Shown here piece after piece: positions 19,210 through 29,965 of a DNA stretch of 64,000 bases (the stretch's first letter is position 1; the number at the start of each line of letters is the position of its first letter). The notes under the pieces are model-generated. The model saw only the letters and a program-made list of their open reading frames with translations, was not told the DNA's origin and did not search any database. Origin of the DNA: Streptomyces malaysiense (lineage in GTDB: Bacteria; Actinomycetota; Actinomycetes; Streptomycetales; Streptomycetaceae); NCBI RefSeq assembly GCF_000980885.2, contig NZ_LBDA02000020.1, positions 34,793 through 98,792 on the forward strand, in the 5' to 3' direction. Made by a program: the position numbers and the translations under genes.

Positions 19210-19773
19210 TCAGCTCAGCGAGAGCCGGTAGGCCACCCGCCCGAACGCCACCTGGTCGCCCTCGCGGACCGCGACCGCTCCGATCACCCGGCGGCCGTTG
19301 ACCGTGGTCCCGTTGGTGGAGCCGAGGTCGCGCAGGATCCACAGCCCGCCCTGGTGGCTGAGTTCGGCGTGCACCCGGGAGACCGTCTCATGGGTCAGCC
19401 GCAGCCCGTTGCCGGGGTCGCGCCCTATGCGCAGCGGATGGCTGTGGGCCGGTCCCGGCAGCAGCAGCCTGGGCAGCCGCTCGGCCTGCCAGGCGCGGCG
19501 CAGCCGTACCGTGAAACCGGAGACCGCCTCCACGGTGCCGAAGACCGCGCGGGAGAAGCGGTTCTCGCGGGGCAGGTCGGCCACGAGGACGGCGAGTTCG
19601 TCGGCGTGCCGCGCGGCGAGCGCCAGTTCCATGCGGCGCACGAACGTCTCGTGCGACAGCCGGCCCTTGGCCGCGCCGTCCCGCAGCACCTCCAGCGCCG
19701 CCTCCCGCTCCGTGTCGGACAGCCGCGCGGACGCCGGGGCCGGGGCGGTGGGGAACTCGAAGGACGACGTCAC
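19210..19773 (-). CDS. DUF1707 and FHA domain protein
   Basis: 187 residues. Residues about 17-70 (RLSDTEREAALEVLRDGAAK) are a DUF1707/SHOCT-like domain common in actinobacterial regulators. The C-terminal half is an FHA domain: LRIGRDPGNGLRL, TVSRVHAEL and LRDLGSTNGTTVNG hold the Arg, Ser, His and Asn that contact phosphothreonine. It should bind a Ser/Thr-kinase-phosphorylated partner. No kinase gene is adjacent. It precedes, in the opposite direction, treZ (divergent across about 200 bases). Confidence 0.87.
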   Translation of the reverse strand: MTSSFEFPTAPAPASARLSDTEREAALEVLRDGAAKGRLSHETFVRRMELALAARHADELAVLVADLPRENRFSRAVFGTVEAVSGFTVRLRRAWQAERLPRLLLPGPAHSHPLRIGRDPGNGLRLTHETVSRVHAELSHQGGLWILRDLGSTNGTTVNGRRVIGAVAVREGDQVAFGRVAYRLSLS

Positions 19774-19975
19774 GCCTGTGATTGTCGGTCAGTGGGCGGC
19801 GAGTGTCCAGAAAGGGGGCAACCGGCGCCCGCCCGGCGGTACTTCCGCGCGGCCCGCCGGAGGACGGCGCGCGACACCTGACGGTGAAGGCCCGGATTGG
19901 AGGGGAGATCGACGACGGGGGCGGGCACGATGGGAGCGCGGGACATCACGGGGAACAGACGAAGGGGAACCGTCC

Positions 19976-21721
19976 GTGCAGTTCGAGGTGTGGGCACCGC
20001 AGGCAGACCGGGTGACGCTCCGGTGCGAGGGCGCCGCCGAGGCGATGGCGCGCGATCCGGAGCGCGCGGGCTGGTGGAAGGGCGAGGCGGCGGCGGGTGA
20101 CGGCGCCCGGTACGGGTTCGCGCTGGACGACGGTCCGGTGCTGCCCGACCCGCGCTCGCGCCGGCAGCCGGACGGGCCGGACGGGCTCAGCGCGGTCGTG
20201 GACCAGCGGCGGTACGCGTGGCGGGTTCCGTGGCCGGGGCGGGCGCTGCCGGGCGCGGTGCTCTACGAGCTGCACGTGGGCACGTACACCCCCGAGGGCA
20301 CGCTGGACGCGGCGGCGGCCCGGCTCGGTCATCTGGTGGAACTGGGCATCACACACGTGGAGTTGATGCCGGTATGCCCGTTCCCCGGGCGGCACGGCTG
20401 GGGGTACGACGGGGTGGCGCCGTGGGCGGTGCACGAGCCGTACGGCGGCCCCGAGGCGCTGAAGCGGTTCGTGGACCGGGCGCACGAGCTGGGGCTCGGT
20501 GTCGTACTGGACGTCGTGCACAACCACTTGGGGCCGTCGGGCAATCATCTCCCGTCATTCGGGCCGTACTTCACCGACACGCACACCACGCCGTGGGGCG
20601 CGGCGGTGAACCTGGACGCGCCCGGTTCGGACGAGGTGCGCGCGTTCCTCGTCGGCAGCGCGCTCGCGTGGCTGCGGGACTTCCGGCTCGACGGGCTGCG
20701 CCTGGACGCGGTGCACGCGCTGTACGACACCCGGGCCATCCACTTCCTGGAGGAGCTGTCTGCGGCGGTCGACCGCCTCGCCGCGGAGGTGGGCCGCCCG
20801 CTGTTCCTGATCGCCGAGACCGATCTCAACGACCCCCGCTTCATCACACCGCGCGCGGAGAACGGGCTCGGGCTGCACGCGCAGTGGAACGACGACTTCC
20901 ACCACGCCCTGCACACCGCCCTGACCGGCGAGTCCCAGGGCTACTACGCGGACTTCGCGCGCGATCCCCTCGCCGCGCTGGCCAGGACACTCACCGGGGG
21001 CTACTTCCACGACGGCACGTACTCCGGCTTCCGGGAGCGGCATCACGGCCGCCCGCTGGACCGCGCGCGGGTCGCCGGGCACCGGCTGCTCGGCTACTCG
21101 CAGACCCACGACCAGATCGGCAACCGTGCCCAGGGCGACCGGCTCTCCGCACACCTCTCCCCCGGCCTGCTGGCCTGCGCGGCGACGCTGGTGCTGACCG
21201 CGCCGTTCACCCCGATGCTGTTCATGGGCGAGGAGTGGGCGGCGGGCACGCCCTGGCAGTACTTCGCCGACCACACGGACCCCGGCCTCGCCGAGGCGGT
21301 ACGGCGCGGGCGGCGCCGGGAGTTCGCGGCGCACGGCTGGGCCGAGGAGGACGTACCGGACCCGGGGGACCCGGCGACCCGGGACCGCTCCTGCCTCGAC
21401 TGGTCGGAACCCGGACGCGCGGAGCACGCCCGGATGCTGGACTGGTACCGCCGGCTGATCTCGCTGCGCCGCGACCAGCCGGACCTCACCGACCCGGACC
21501 TCGCCGACACGAAGGTGGCCTACGACCGGGAGGCCCGCTGGCTGGCCTTCCGGCGGGGCGACGTACGCGTCGCGGTGAACCTGGGCGGGGAACCGGCCGC
21601 CATCCCCCTGGGCACCCGCCCGGCCCTGGTCCTCGCCGCCTGGGAGCCGGTGGCGGCCCCGGGCGCGGACGGCATGCTCCAGCTGCCCGCGGAGTCGTGC
21701 GTGGTGCTCAGCCAGCCCTGA
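19976..21721 (+). CDS. treZ: Malto-oligosyltrehalose trehalohydrolase (TreZ)
   Basis: 581 residues from GTG at 19976, with AAGGGG 7 bases or so upstream; longer upstream frames run through the divergent promoter and are not used. The start FEVWAPQADRVTL is the N-terminal CBM48-like domain; the barrel has LDGLRLDAVHAL (nucleophile Asp near 243), FLIAETDLND (Glu near 281) and SQTHDQIGNR (third Asp). It cleaves the maltooligosyl-trehalose made by TreY to release trehalose. treZ is separated from treY by five unrelated genes, so it must be transcribed on its own. Confidence 0.95.
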   Translation: MQFEVWAPQADRVTLRCEGAAEAMARDPERAGWWKGEAAAGDGARYGFALDDGPVLPDPRSRRQPDGPDGLSAVVDQRRYAWRVPWPGRALPGAVLYELHVGTYTPEGTLDAAAARLGHLVELGITHVELMPVCPFPGRHGWGYDGVAPWAVHEPYGGPEALKRFVDRAHELGLGVVLDVVHNHLGPSGNHLPSFGPYFTDTHTTPWGAAVNLDAPGSDEVRAFLVGSALAWLRDFRLDGLRLDAVHALYDTRAIHFLEELSAAVDRLAAEVGRPLFLIAETDLNDPRFITPRAENGLGLHAQWNDDFHHALHTALTGESQGYYADFARDPLAALARTLTGGYFHDGTYSGFRERHHGRPLDRARVAGHRLLGYSQTHDQIGNRAQGDRLSAHLSPGLLACAATLVLTAPFTPMLFMGEEWAAGTPWQYFADHTDPGLAEAVRRGRRREFAAHGWAEEDVPDPGDPATRDRSCLDWSEPGRAEHARMLDWYRRLISLRRDQPDLTDPDLADTKVAYDREARWLAFRRGDVRVAVNLGGEPAAIPLGTRPALVLAAWEPVAAPGADGMLQLPAESCVVLSQP

Positions 21722-21736
21722 GGCGGCAAAGGCCCG

Positions 21737-22669
21737 TCACGGCTCCTCCCCGGCCGTCTTGAAGTCCGTCACCCGCTCCAGCAGGATCGGCTCCCACGCC
21801 CGGCGCAGCTGGGTGCGCAGCAGCGTCGGGTCGCCGGGGGCGCGGCCGTCGAGGCGGTCCATGAGGCGCAGCACCGTGTCGCAGCGGGCGAGCCACAGGC
21901 CGCGCAGGCAGGGGCGGGCGCCGTACCCGGCGAGGGTGGCGGCGCGGACGGCCGCCGGGGAGCCGACGGCGACGGCGAGCCCCGCGATGTCCTCGGCCGG
22001 GTCACCGAGCGCCGCCGCGGTCCAGTCGAGGACGCCGCGCACCCGCCCGTCCGCGCCGACCACCACGTGCTCGCCGGTCAGCCCGTGGTGGGTGAGCACC
22101 GCGACGCCGGGCTGCGCGGCGAGCTGGGCGGCCCCGGCCGGGGTGAGCTGGTGCATCGGCGCGGCGTCGAACTCGTCGGCGGCGGCGAGCCGTTCGGCCG
22201 CGTGCACGGCCATCCGGCGCAGCGCCTCCAGGGAGCGCGGGGCGGCGCGCGGCACGCCGAGCGACTCGGCCTGCCGTACCGGCACCGCGCGCAGCCCGGT
22301 GAGCAGCCCGGCGAGATCGGCCTCGCCGGCCGCCGAGACCTCGTGCTCCTCGGCCGTGCCGCCGGGCACCACGGTGTCCAGGGTGCAGGCGAGACCGGGC
22401 GCCCAGTCGGCGTGCGCGACACTGACCGGCACCGCGACCGGGACGTGCGGGCGGACCAGGGCGCGCAGCCGCAGCTCCCGGCGACGGCGGGTGGACGCCT
22501 CCCGGTCGGGGGCGAGGCGCAGCACCTGGCGGGTGCCGACCCACCAGGTGTACGCGTGCCCCTCGCGCACGGGCCGGACGTCGGGTCCGTCGCCCTGCGG
22601 GCCTTCCTTGAGCAGCGAACGGACCAGCTGGCGTACGGTGTCCGCGGTGGGGGTCGGTGCCTGGGTCAT
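21737..22669 (-). CDS. APH-like kinase-fold protein with degraded catalytic loop
   Basis: 310 residues, ATG at 22669. The overall pattern is that of the APH/macrolide-kinase group: QVLRLAPD in the N-lobe, a C-terminal GVLDWTAAALGDPAEDIAGL that matches the IDW..A..GDP metal-binding motif. The catalytic loop, however, reads HHGLTGEHVVV where H-G-D-L-x-x-x-N is expected: the catalytic Asp aligns with Gly and the Asn with His. It may be a pseudokinase or use another base. It follows the M24 peptidase gene on the same strand by 72 bases and converges with treZ (15-base gap). Confidence 0.75.
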   Translation of the reverse strand: MTQAPTPTADTVRQLVRSLLKEGPQGDGPDVRPVREGHAYTWWVGTRQVLRLAPDREASTRRRRELRLRALVRPHVPVAVPVSVAHADWAPGLACTLDTVVPGGTAEEHEVSAAGEADLAGLLTGLRAVPVRQAESLGVPRAAPRSLEALRRMAVHAAERLAAADEFDAAPMHQLTPAGAAQLAAQPGVAVLTHHGLTGEHVVVGADGRVRGVLDWTAAALGDPAEDIAGLAVAVGSPAAVRAATLAGYGARPCLRGLWLARCDTVLRLMDRLDGRAPGDPTLLRTQLRRAWEPILLERVTDFKTAGEEP

Positions 22670-22741
22670 GGATCGCGCGTTGCCGTTCCGGGTGTCGTCG
22701 GGTGTGGTCGCCCTGGTCCCCCTGGGCTCGGGCTGGGGCCG

Positions 22742-23869
22742 TCAGTCCACTATCACCATCTCGCGGCCGGTGTTGTTGAGGCGGCGTCCGCCGTCCTCGG
22801 TCACGGTGACGATGTCCTCGATGCGCACCCCGAAGCGGCCGGGCAGATAGATGCCGGGCTCCACCGAGAAGCACATCCCGGGCACCAGCGGCAGCTCCTC
22901 GCCCTCGATCATGTACGGCGGCTCGTGCGTGGTGACGCCGATGCCGTGCCCGGTGCGGTGGATGAAGTACTCGCCGTACCCGGCCTCGGTGATCACCTCG
23001 CGGGCGGCGCGGTCGACCTCCTGGCAGGCCACGCCCGGCCGAACCGCCTGGTAGCCGGCCTCCTGGGCCTCGCGCACGATGTCGTGGACCCGGCGCTCCT
23101 CCTCCGTGGGCTCGCCGACGTGCACGGTGCGCGTGGTGTCGGAGCCGTAGCCGTCCTTCAGGCCGCCGAAGTCGAGGACGACCATGTCGCCGCGCCGGAT
23201 GACGCGGTCGCCGACCTCGTGGTGCGGGTTGGCGCCGTTGGGGCCGGAGCCGACGATGGTGAAGTCGACCTGGGAGTGGCCGAAGCGGCGCAGCAGCGCG
23301 GCGAGGTCCCGGCCGATGTCGGACTCGCGGCGCCCGGCGAAGGTCACCTCACGGATCTCCTCGAAGGCCGCGTCGGCCGCGGCTCCGGCGGCCGCGAGCA
23401 GCTCCACCTCGGCGGCGTCCTTGACCGCGCGCAGCATGGGCAGGGCGTCGGTGAGCGCGGCGTAGGAGCTGCCGGGCAGGGTGCGCTGGAGGCCGAGGAC
23501 GTGCATCGCCCAGGTGTTGTCGCTGATGCCGTAGCGGCCGCCGCCGTCGAGGAGCTCGGCGGTGACGGCGTAGGGGTCCTTGCCGTCGGTCCAGTCGCGC
23601 AGCGTGAGTGCCTCGCCCGCGGCGGAGTGCTCCGCGTCCGGGGCCTCCAGGGTGGGGACGACCAGCACGGGGTCCTGGCCGGGGGCGAGGACCAGGAGGG
23701 TGAGCCGTTCGGTGACGGCGGTGGGAGTGTAGCCGGTCAGCCACACCATGTCCGGTCCTGGTGCCACGAGCAGCCCGGCGAGGCCGGCGTCGGCCGCGGC
23801 GCGCGCGGCGCGCTCCATGCGGGCCTCGTGGTCGGCTGCGCTGAAGGGCGTGGTCGTACTACCGGTCAT
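22742..23869 (-). CDS. M24 family Xaa-Pro aminopeptidase (aminopeptidase P family)
   Basis: 375 residues from ATG at 23869 with GGAGG just upstream; an earlier in-frame start would only add a disordered leader. The N-terminal creatinase-type domain (about residues 10-140) is followed by the pita-bread domain with all five metal ligands: VVLDFGG, GSDTTRTV, TGHGIG, VEPGIY and RIEDIV. It should remove an N-terminal residue ahead of proline in the cytoplasm. The 219 bases upstream, to the PDZ gene, show no other gene. Confidence 0.92.
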   Translation of the reverse strand: MTGSTTTPFSAADHEARMERAARAAADAGLAGLLVAPGPDMVWLTGYTPTAVTERLTLLVLAPGQDPVLVVPTLEAPDAEHSAAGEALTLRDWTDGKDPYAVTAELLDGGGRYGISDNTWAMHVLGLQRTLPGSSYAALTDALPMLRAVKDAAEVELLAAAGAAADAAFEEIREVTFAGRRESDIGRDLAALLRRFGHSQVDFTIVGSGPNGANPHHEVGDRVIRRGDMVVLDFGGLKDGYGSDTTRTVHVGEPTEEERRVHDIVREAQEAGYQAVRPGVACQEVDRAAREVITEAGYGEYFIHRTGHGIGVTTHEPPYMIEGEELPLVPGMCFSVEPGIYLPGRFGVRIEDIVTVTEDGGRRLNNTGREMVIVD

Positions 23870-24088
23870 CCGGGCCTCCGGGCGGTTCTGGCTGGTCGGG
23901 CGGGTTCCGGGGCGCGCGGAAGGCGCCCCGGGCAGCATCCTGCCCGCCCGGACCGGGCCACGCGAGCCGATCGGAGGATCCCACGTCCGCCGGGTACGGC
24001 GGAGTTCCGCGCGCGGCGGGTCGCGGGGGTGGGCGGGACGCTCGGCCCCCGGCCGTCCTCACCCGCCGGCCGCCGGGCGCCGCCGCGC

Positions 24089-24610
24089 TCAGGTCACGAC
24101 GCCCGGCACCACCGTCAACTGCTGGAACCCACCGCCGCTGTGCCGCACGGTGAGCAGGACCTCGCTGCCGGGACGGGCACGGGCGACCGCCCGGGCCAGG
24201 CCGGCGGCGGTGTCCACCCGCGCGCCGCCGAACCGGAGCAGGACGTCCCCACGGGCCAGACCGGCCCGGTAGCCGGGACCGGGCGTGTGCACACCCACCA
24301 CCAGCGCGCCGGGACTCCCGTAGTCGACGGCCTCCACCCCCAAGGTGGCCTGGGGACCGCTCTCCCGCGCGGACCCGGCCGCGGGACTCGACCCCGGCGC
24401 GCTGTCGCGGCCCCCGCCGAGCACCGTGGCACCGACCGCGCCGATGCCCACGCCGGACAGCACCAGCAGCGTGCCCGCGCAGGCGCCGAGCAGCAGGGTC
24501 CGAGGCCGCCGGCCGCGCCGGGACGCGGTGTGCGGGTGGTGGGCGGGGCCGCCGCCCGTCCTGGGTCCCCGGCCCGGCAGCGGCCTGGGCCGCAACGCAG
24601 TGTGTTCCAT
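24089..24610 (-). CDS. Membrane-anchored PDZ domain protein
   Basis: 173 residues. A basic, Pro-rich cytoplasmic N-terminus (about 37 residues) leads into one transmembrane helix (TLLLGACAGTLLVLSGVGIG), then a short linker and a C-terminal PDZ domain (LGVEAVDYGSPGALVVGV, then GYRAGLARGDVLLRFGG, the carboxylate-binding and ligand strands). It looks like the C-terminal part of an HtrA/DegP protease without the protease domain, so it may recruit or sense misfolded envelope proteins. A 9-bp hairpin lies 16 bases ahead of the start. Confidence 0.82.
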   Translation of the reverse strand: MEHTALRPRPLPGRGPRTGGGPAHHPHTASRRGRRPRTLLLGACAGTLLVLSGVGIGAVGATVLGGGRDSAPGSSPAAGSARESGPQATLGVEAVDYGSPGALVVGVHTPGPGYRAGLARGDVLLRFGGARVDTAAGLARAVARARPGSEVLLTVRHSGGGFQQLTVVPGVVT

Positions 24611-24625
24611 GGTTCGCTCGCCTCC

Positions 24626-24653
24626 GGCCGGTGACCTACCCGGCTCACCGGCC
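24626..24653 (-). terminator. Hairpin between multicopper oxidase and PDZ gene
   Basis: GGCCGGTGA (24626-24634) and TCACCGGCC (24645-24653) make a perfect 9-bp stem with a 10-base loop, downstream of the oxidase stop and 16 bases upstream of the PDZ start on the same strand. It may end the oxidase transcript or act as an attenuator in the PDZ leader. Confidence 0.45.
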
Positions 24654-24806
24654 CGCGACGAGACTCGAACGAGTGAGACTGCGCGGAGGCCGGCGGCGGG
24701 TAGTCACTACGGACGCCCCGAGCACCGGCCCCGGCCCGCCGCCGCTCCCGCCGACCGCCGCTCCCGCCCGTCGTCGCCCCGGCCCGGCGGTGACCCGGTG
24801 GCCGGC

Positions 24807-26690
24807 TCAGCCCATGCGCCCTCCGTGGCCGCCCCCGTGCGGCGCGCCGTGGCCGAACCTCATCGCCTCGGCCGGCATGACGACGAACGGGCGCATCATG
24901 CCCATGTCCTCGTGCTCCAGCAGATGGCAGTGGTACATGAACCTGCCGTACGCCCCGTCGAAGCGGCCCATGACCCGCAGCAGCTGGCCGCCGGGCACCC
25001 GGAAGACGTCCTTGTACCCCTGCTCGTTGGGCGCGAGGGGGATCGCGGTGCCCGCGTCGTGGCGGACCGGCGCGCGGGTGCCGCCGGCCGCCGGGTCGAA
25101 GCCGGACACGTCGTAGGCGTCCCGGCCCAGCAGCTGGAAGTCGGCCAGGTGGATGTGCATGGGGTGCACGACGGGCGCGAGGTTGAGGAAGCTCCACTGC
25201 TCGTAGCTGCCCTCGCCGACGGTGAACCCGAGTCCGTCGTTGAAGGTCCGCGCGATGCGCCGGTACGTCTTCGTGGTGCCGTCGGGGCCGGTGAGCTGGA
25301 TGACGCCGTCGGCCGGGAGGGTCAGCCCGTCCGTGCCGGTGACCTCGGTCATCTCCCAGATCTCGGGGTGCCCGCCCGCGCCCCTGGTGGCGGGCGGGGT
25401 GAGCACGACCAGCCGGTGGCCGTGCGGGAGTTCACGGGTGAGCCGGCGGAAGGAGCCGGACAGGACCTCGGGCAGCTCGAAGGTGTCGCGCTCGGCGGCC
25501 TCGTGGACCCGGAACTCCATGACGGCCGGACAGCGCACGTCGCCGGCCGGGTCGGGCACGCCCGCCGGCCGGCCGGGATCCTTGTTGACCAGCCGGAGGG
25601 TGCGGCCCGCCAGCCGCCGGAAGTCGACCAGCAGGTCGAAGCGTTCGGCGGGAGCCGCGGTCAGGGCGGGCAGTTCCGGGCCGAAGTCCACCGGCACGGG
25701 CCGCGGCAGCAGCCCTCCGTCGCTGCCGATCTGGTGCACGACGCCGGGCACCGGGTCGCCGTCCTCGTCGATCAGCACGAGGTCGAAGATGCGCGCGTTC
25801 GAGGCGTTGACCAGGCGGAAGCGGTACCAGGCCGAGTCCACCTCGGCGTACGGCCAGATGCGGCCGTTGACCGTGGTGTAGGGCCCGGTGAACGGGACGG
25901 ACACCGGCTCGCCGGTCTCCGGGGCGCTCTCCCGCACGACGACCGTCTTGTGCAGCAGCCGTCCGTTGAGCCGCCCGTCCTCGTCGGTGTCGAGGTTGCG
26001 GTCGGCGAGCAGCAGCGGGATCTCCCGCTTCCCGGACGGCAGCCGCAGGGCGTCCTCCTCGTCGTCGCGGACGAGGTAGGTGCCGTAGAGCCCGGCCATC
26101 ACGTTGAACCGGGTGATGTTCATGGCGTGGTCGTGGTACCACCACTGGGTCGCCCGGTGGTCGTTCGGGTACTCCGACAGCTGGGCGTCGCCGGAGCCGA
26201 CGGCGTTGTCCGCCCAGCCGTCGTTGCCGCCGCCGGTCCGGGCGCCGTGCAGATGGGTCACCGACCAGGCGGGCAGGGCGGCGACGTCCTTGTCGGGTTC
26301 CGCCCCGCCGCGGCCGGGCTCGGTGGTGGCGGGCGCGGTACCGGGCGCGCGGAGCGCCGCCGCGACCGCGGTCACCGGGTACTCGGCGCCCTTGGGGATG
26401 CGGTTGGTCCAGGCGATGCGGATACGGCGGCCGCGCCGCACCTCGATGGTCGGGCCCGGGACATGGCCGTCGTAGCCCCACATCAGAGTGGGCGGCAGCT
26501 GCGGGTGCAGCCGCACCCAGGTCGGGCGCAGGGCGATCTCGGTCTCCTGCCGGACGTCGGCCGTGGTCGGCCGCAGCACCGGCGGCACGGTCAACGGCGC
26601 GACGTACGGCCGCAGTTCGTCCGGTGCCTGCTTCTCGTCCCCCGTGGCGCCGGTGATCCGCCCGACGGCCTTCTCGAAGATCTCGGTCAA
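24807..26690 (-). CDS. Multicopper oxidase (phenoxazinone synthase/CotA-like), TTG start
   Basis: 627 residues from the TTG at 26688-26690, which has GGGGG (minus strand) 9 bases upstream; there is no closer in-frame ATG or GTG. Four copper-ligand segments appear in cupredoxin order: HLHG (about residue 144), WWYHDHAMN (about 180), HPMHIHL (about 508) and [11 protein letters not shown] (about 583, with the T1 Cys). This matches bacterial phenoxazinone synthase, bilirubin oxidase and CotA laccases. There is no signal peptide, so it acts inside the cell or on the spore. The C-terminal [12 protein letters not shown] tail may add copper binding. A 9-codon leader frame overlaps its start. Confidence 0.9.
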   Translation of the reverse strand: MTEIFEKAVGRITGATGDEKQAPDELRPYVAPLTVPPVLRPTTADVRQETEIALRPTWVRLHPQLPPTLMWGYDGHVPGPTIEVRRGRRIRIAWTNRIPKGAEYPVTAVAAALRAPGTAPATTEPGRGGAEPDKDVAALPAWSVTHLHGARTGGGNDGWADNAVGSGDAQLSEYPNDHRATQWWYHDHAMNITRFNVMAGLYGTYLVRDDEEDALRLPSGKREIPLLLADRNLDTDEDGRLNGRLLHKTVVVRESAPETGEPVSVPFTGPYTTVNGRIWPYAEVDSAWYRFRLVNASNARIFDLVLIDEDGDPVPGVVHQIGSDGGLLPRPVPVDFGPELPALTAAPAERFDLLVDFRRLAGRTLRLVNKDPGRPAGVPDPAGDVRCPAVMEFRVHEAAERDTFELPEVLSGSFRRLTRELPHGHRLVVLTPPATRGAGGHPEIWEMTEVTGTDGLTLPADGVIQLTGPDGTTKTYRRIARTFNDGLGFTVGEGSYEQWSFLNLAPVVHPMHIHLADFQLLGRDAYDVSGFDPAAGGTRAPVRHDAGTAIPLAPNEQGYKDVFRVPGGQLLRVMGRFDGAYGRFMYHCHLLEHEDMGMMRPFVVMPAEAMRFGHGAPHGGGHGGRMG

Positions 26691-26716
26691 GCTCGAACAC
26701 CCCCGTGTTCTCGCAT
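26687..26716 (-). promoter_or_regulatory. Nine-codon leader ORF overlapping the multicopper oxidase start
   Basis: ATG at 26714-26716 opens the frame MREHGGVRA and stops at TGA 26687-26689, so the stop overlaps the TTG start of the oxidase (TTGA). AAGGGG (26726-26731) is 9 bases before this ATG, a better ribosome binding site than most genes here have. Translation of the leader would deliver ribosomes to the weak TTG start, which suggests translational coupling or control of the copper enzyme. Confidence 0.45.
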
Positions 26717-26808
26717 CGTGTCGTTCCCCTTGACGGTGAAGACCGCGAAGAGTCCGCCGAAGTTCCCCGAATGCCCTACTCCGTACGAGTAGATTCCGAA
26801 ACGGCCGT

Positions 26809-28980
<2,172 letters not shown>

Positions 28981-29104
28981 CTACCCGGCGGCCCGAACAC
29001 CCATCCCACACGCGGGACATGATCACACCATCGCGTGAACCGACCCCGAGGCGTGCCCCGTCCGCGCCCTTGCCGTGCTCGGGCGTCCGGGCCACGGTAG
29101 GCGC

Positions 29105-29965
29105 ATGGACTCCTTCGTGCTGCCCCATGAGCTGCACGGCGACGGCGCCCACCGGGTGTTCGCCGTGCACGGCTGGTTCGCCGACCGCTCCGCCTACGCA
29201 GCCGTCCTGCCGGACCTCGACCGCGCCTCCTTCACCTATGTGCCGGTCGATCTGCGCGGCTACGGGGAGGCCGCGGACGCCCCGGGGCCGTACACGACGG
29301 CTCGGGCGGCCGTGGACCTGGTGGCGCTGGCCGACCGGCTCGGCTGGACCGAATTCTCGGTGATCGGGCACTCCAAGGGCGGCGCGGTGGCCGTGGGGGC
29401 ACCTCCCACGCCTTCAAGGCAGTGGGGGAGGCTGCTCGCGCTGGCCCCCGGGCGGCTGCGCCGGATCATCGGCGTCTCCCCGGTGCCCGCCTCGGGGATG
29501 CCGCTCTCGGGCGAGCAGGGCGCGCTGTTCACGGGCGCGGCGCACCGGGCGGCCGACCGGCGCGCGATCATCGACTTCACCACCGGCGGCCGCCGCCCTG
29601 CCGCCTGGCTGGACCGGATGGTCCGGCTGTCGTCGCGACGCAGCGACGCGAAGGCGTTCGGGGCCTGGCTCGACTCGTGGGCGGGCGAGGACTTCCACAC
29701 CGAGGTGACCGGCAGCGAGGTGCCCGCGCTCGCCGTGGCGGGCGAGCTGGACCCGGCCCTGTCGCCCGAGGTGATGCGCCGGACCTGGCTGTCCTGGTAC
29801 CGGCACGGCCGGCTCGTCGCCCTGCCCGGGGCCGGCCACTACGCGATGGACGAGACGCCGCTGGAGCTGATCCGGGTGGTGGAGGACTTCCTGCGCGCGG
29901 ACGGGCGGGACGGGACCGCGCCGGACGGTGCCGGGACGGACGCGGACGGCGGCGGGGTGGCGTGA
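29105..29965 (+). CDS. Alpha/beta-hydrolase with a palindromic element inserted in frame
   Basis: 286 residues, ATG at 29105. FAVHGWFADRS gives the oxyanion-hole strand, GHSKGGAVA the nucleophile Ser, GELDPALSPEV the acid loop and GAGHYAMDE the catalytic His. Immediately after the nucleophile elbow, the residues V-G-A-P-P-T-P-S-R-Q-W-G-R are encoded by a repeat-like palindrome (29394-29431); homologues go directly from GGAVA to the RLLALAPGRL helix. The insertion keeps the frame but lengthens the helix after the nucleophile, so activity is uncertain. The stop overlaps the start of the P450 gene (GTGA), suggesting a shared pathway. Confidence 0.85.
   Translation: MDSFVLPHELHGDGAHRVFAVHGWFADRSAYAAVLPDLDRASFTYVPVDLRGYGEAADAPGPYTTARAAVDLVALADRLGWTEFSVIGHSKGGAVAVGAPPTPSRQWGRLLALAPGRLRRIIGVSPVPASGMPLSGEQGALFTGAAHRAADRRAIIDFTTGGRRPAAWLDRMVRLSSRRSDAKAFGAWLDSWAGEDFHTEVTGSEVPALAVAGELDPALSPEVMRRTWLSWYRHGRLVALPGAGHYAMDETPLELIRVVEDFLRADGRDGTAPDGAGTDADGGGVA
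29394..29431. repeat. Streptomyces-type palindromic element inside a coding region
   Basis: The core CCTCCCAC (29402-29409), GCCTT (29410-29414), C, AAGGC (29416-29420), A, GTGGGGGAGG (29422-29431) folds into a long hairpin with one bulge. The flanking GTGGGGGCACCTCCC to GTGGGGGAG pattern is one I recognise as a dispersed repeat of Streptomyces chromosomes, normally found between genes. Here it lies within the hydrolase gene and adds about 12-13 codons in frame. Confidence 0.75.

Noticed and set aside
24345..26792. An 815-codon plus-strand frame opposite the multicopper oxidase
   Set aside because: Low-complexity translation and no ribosome binding site; the minus strand has all copper-binding motifs.
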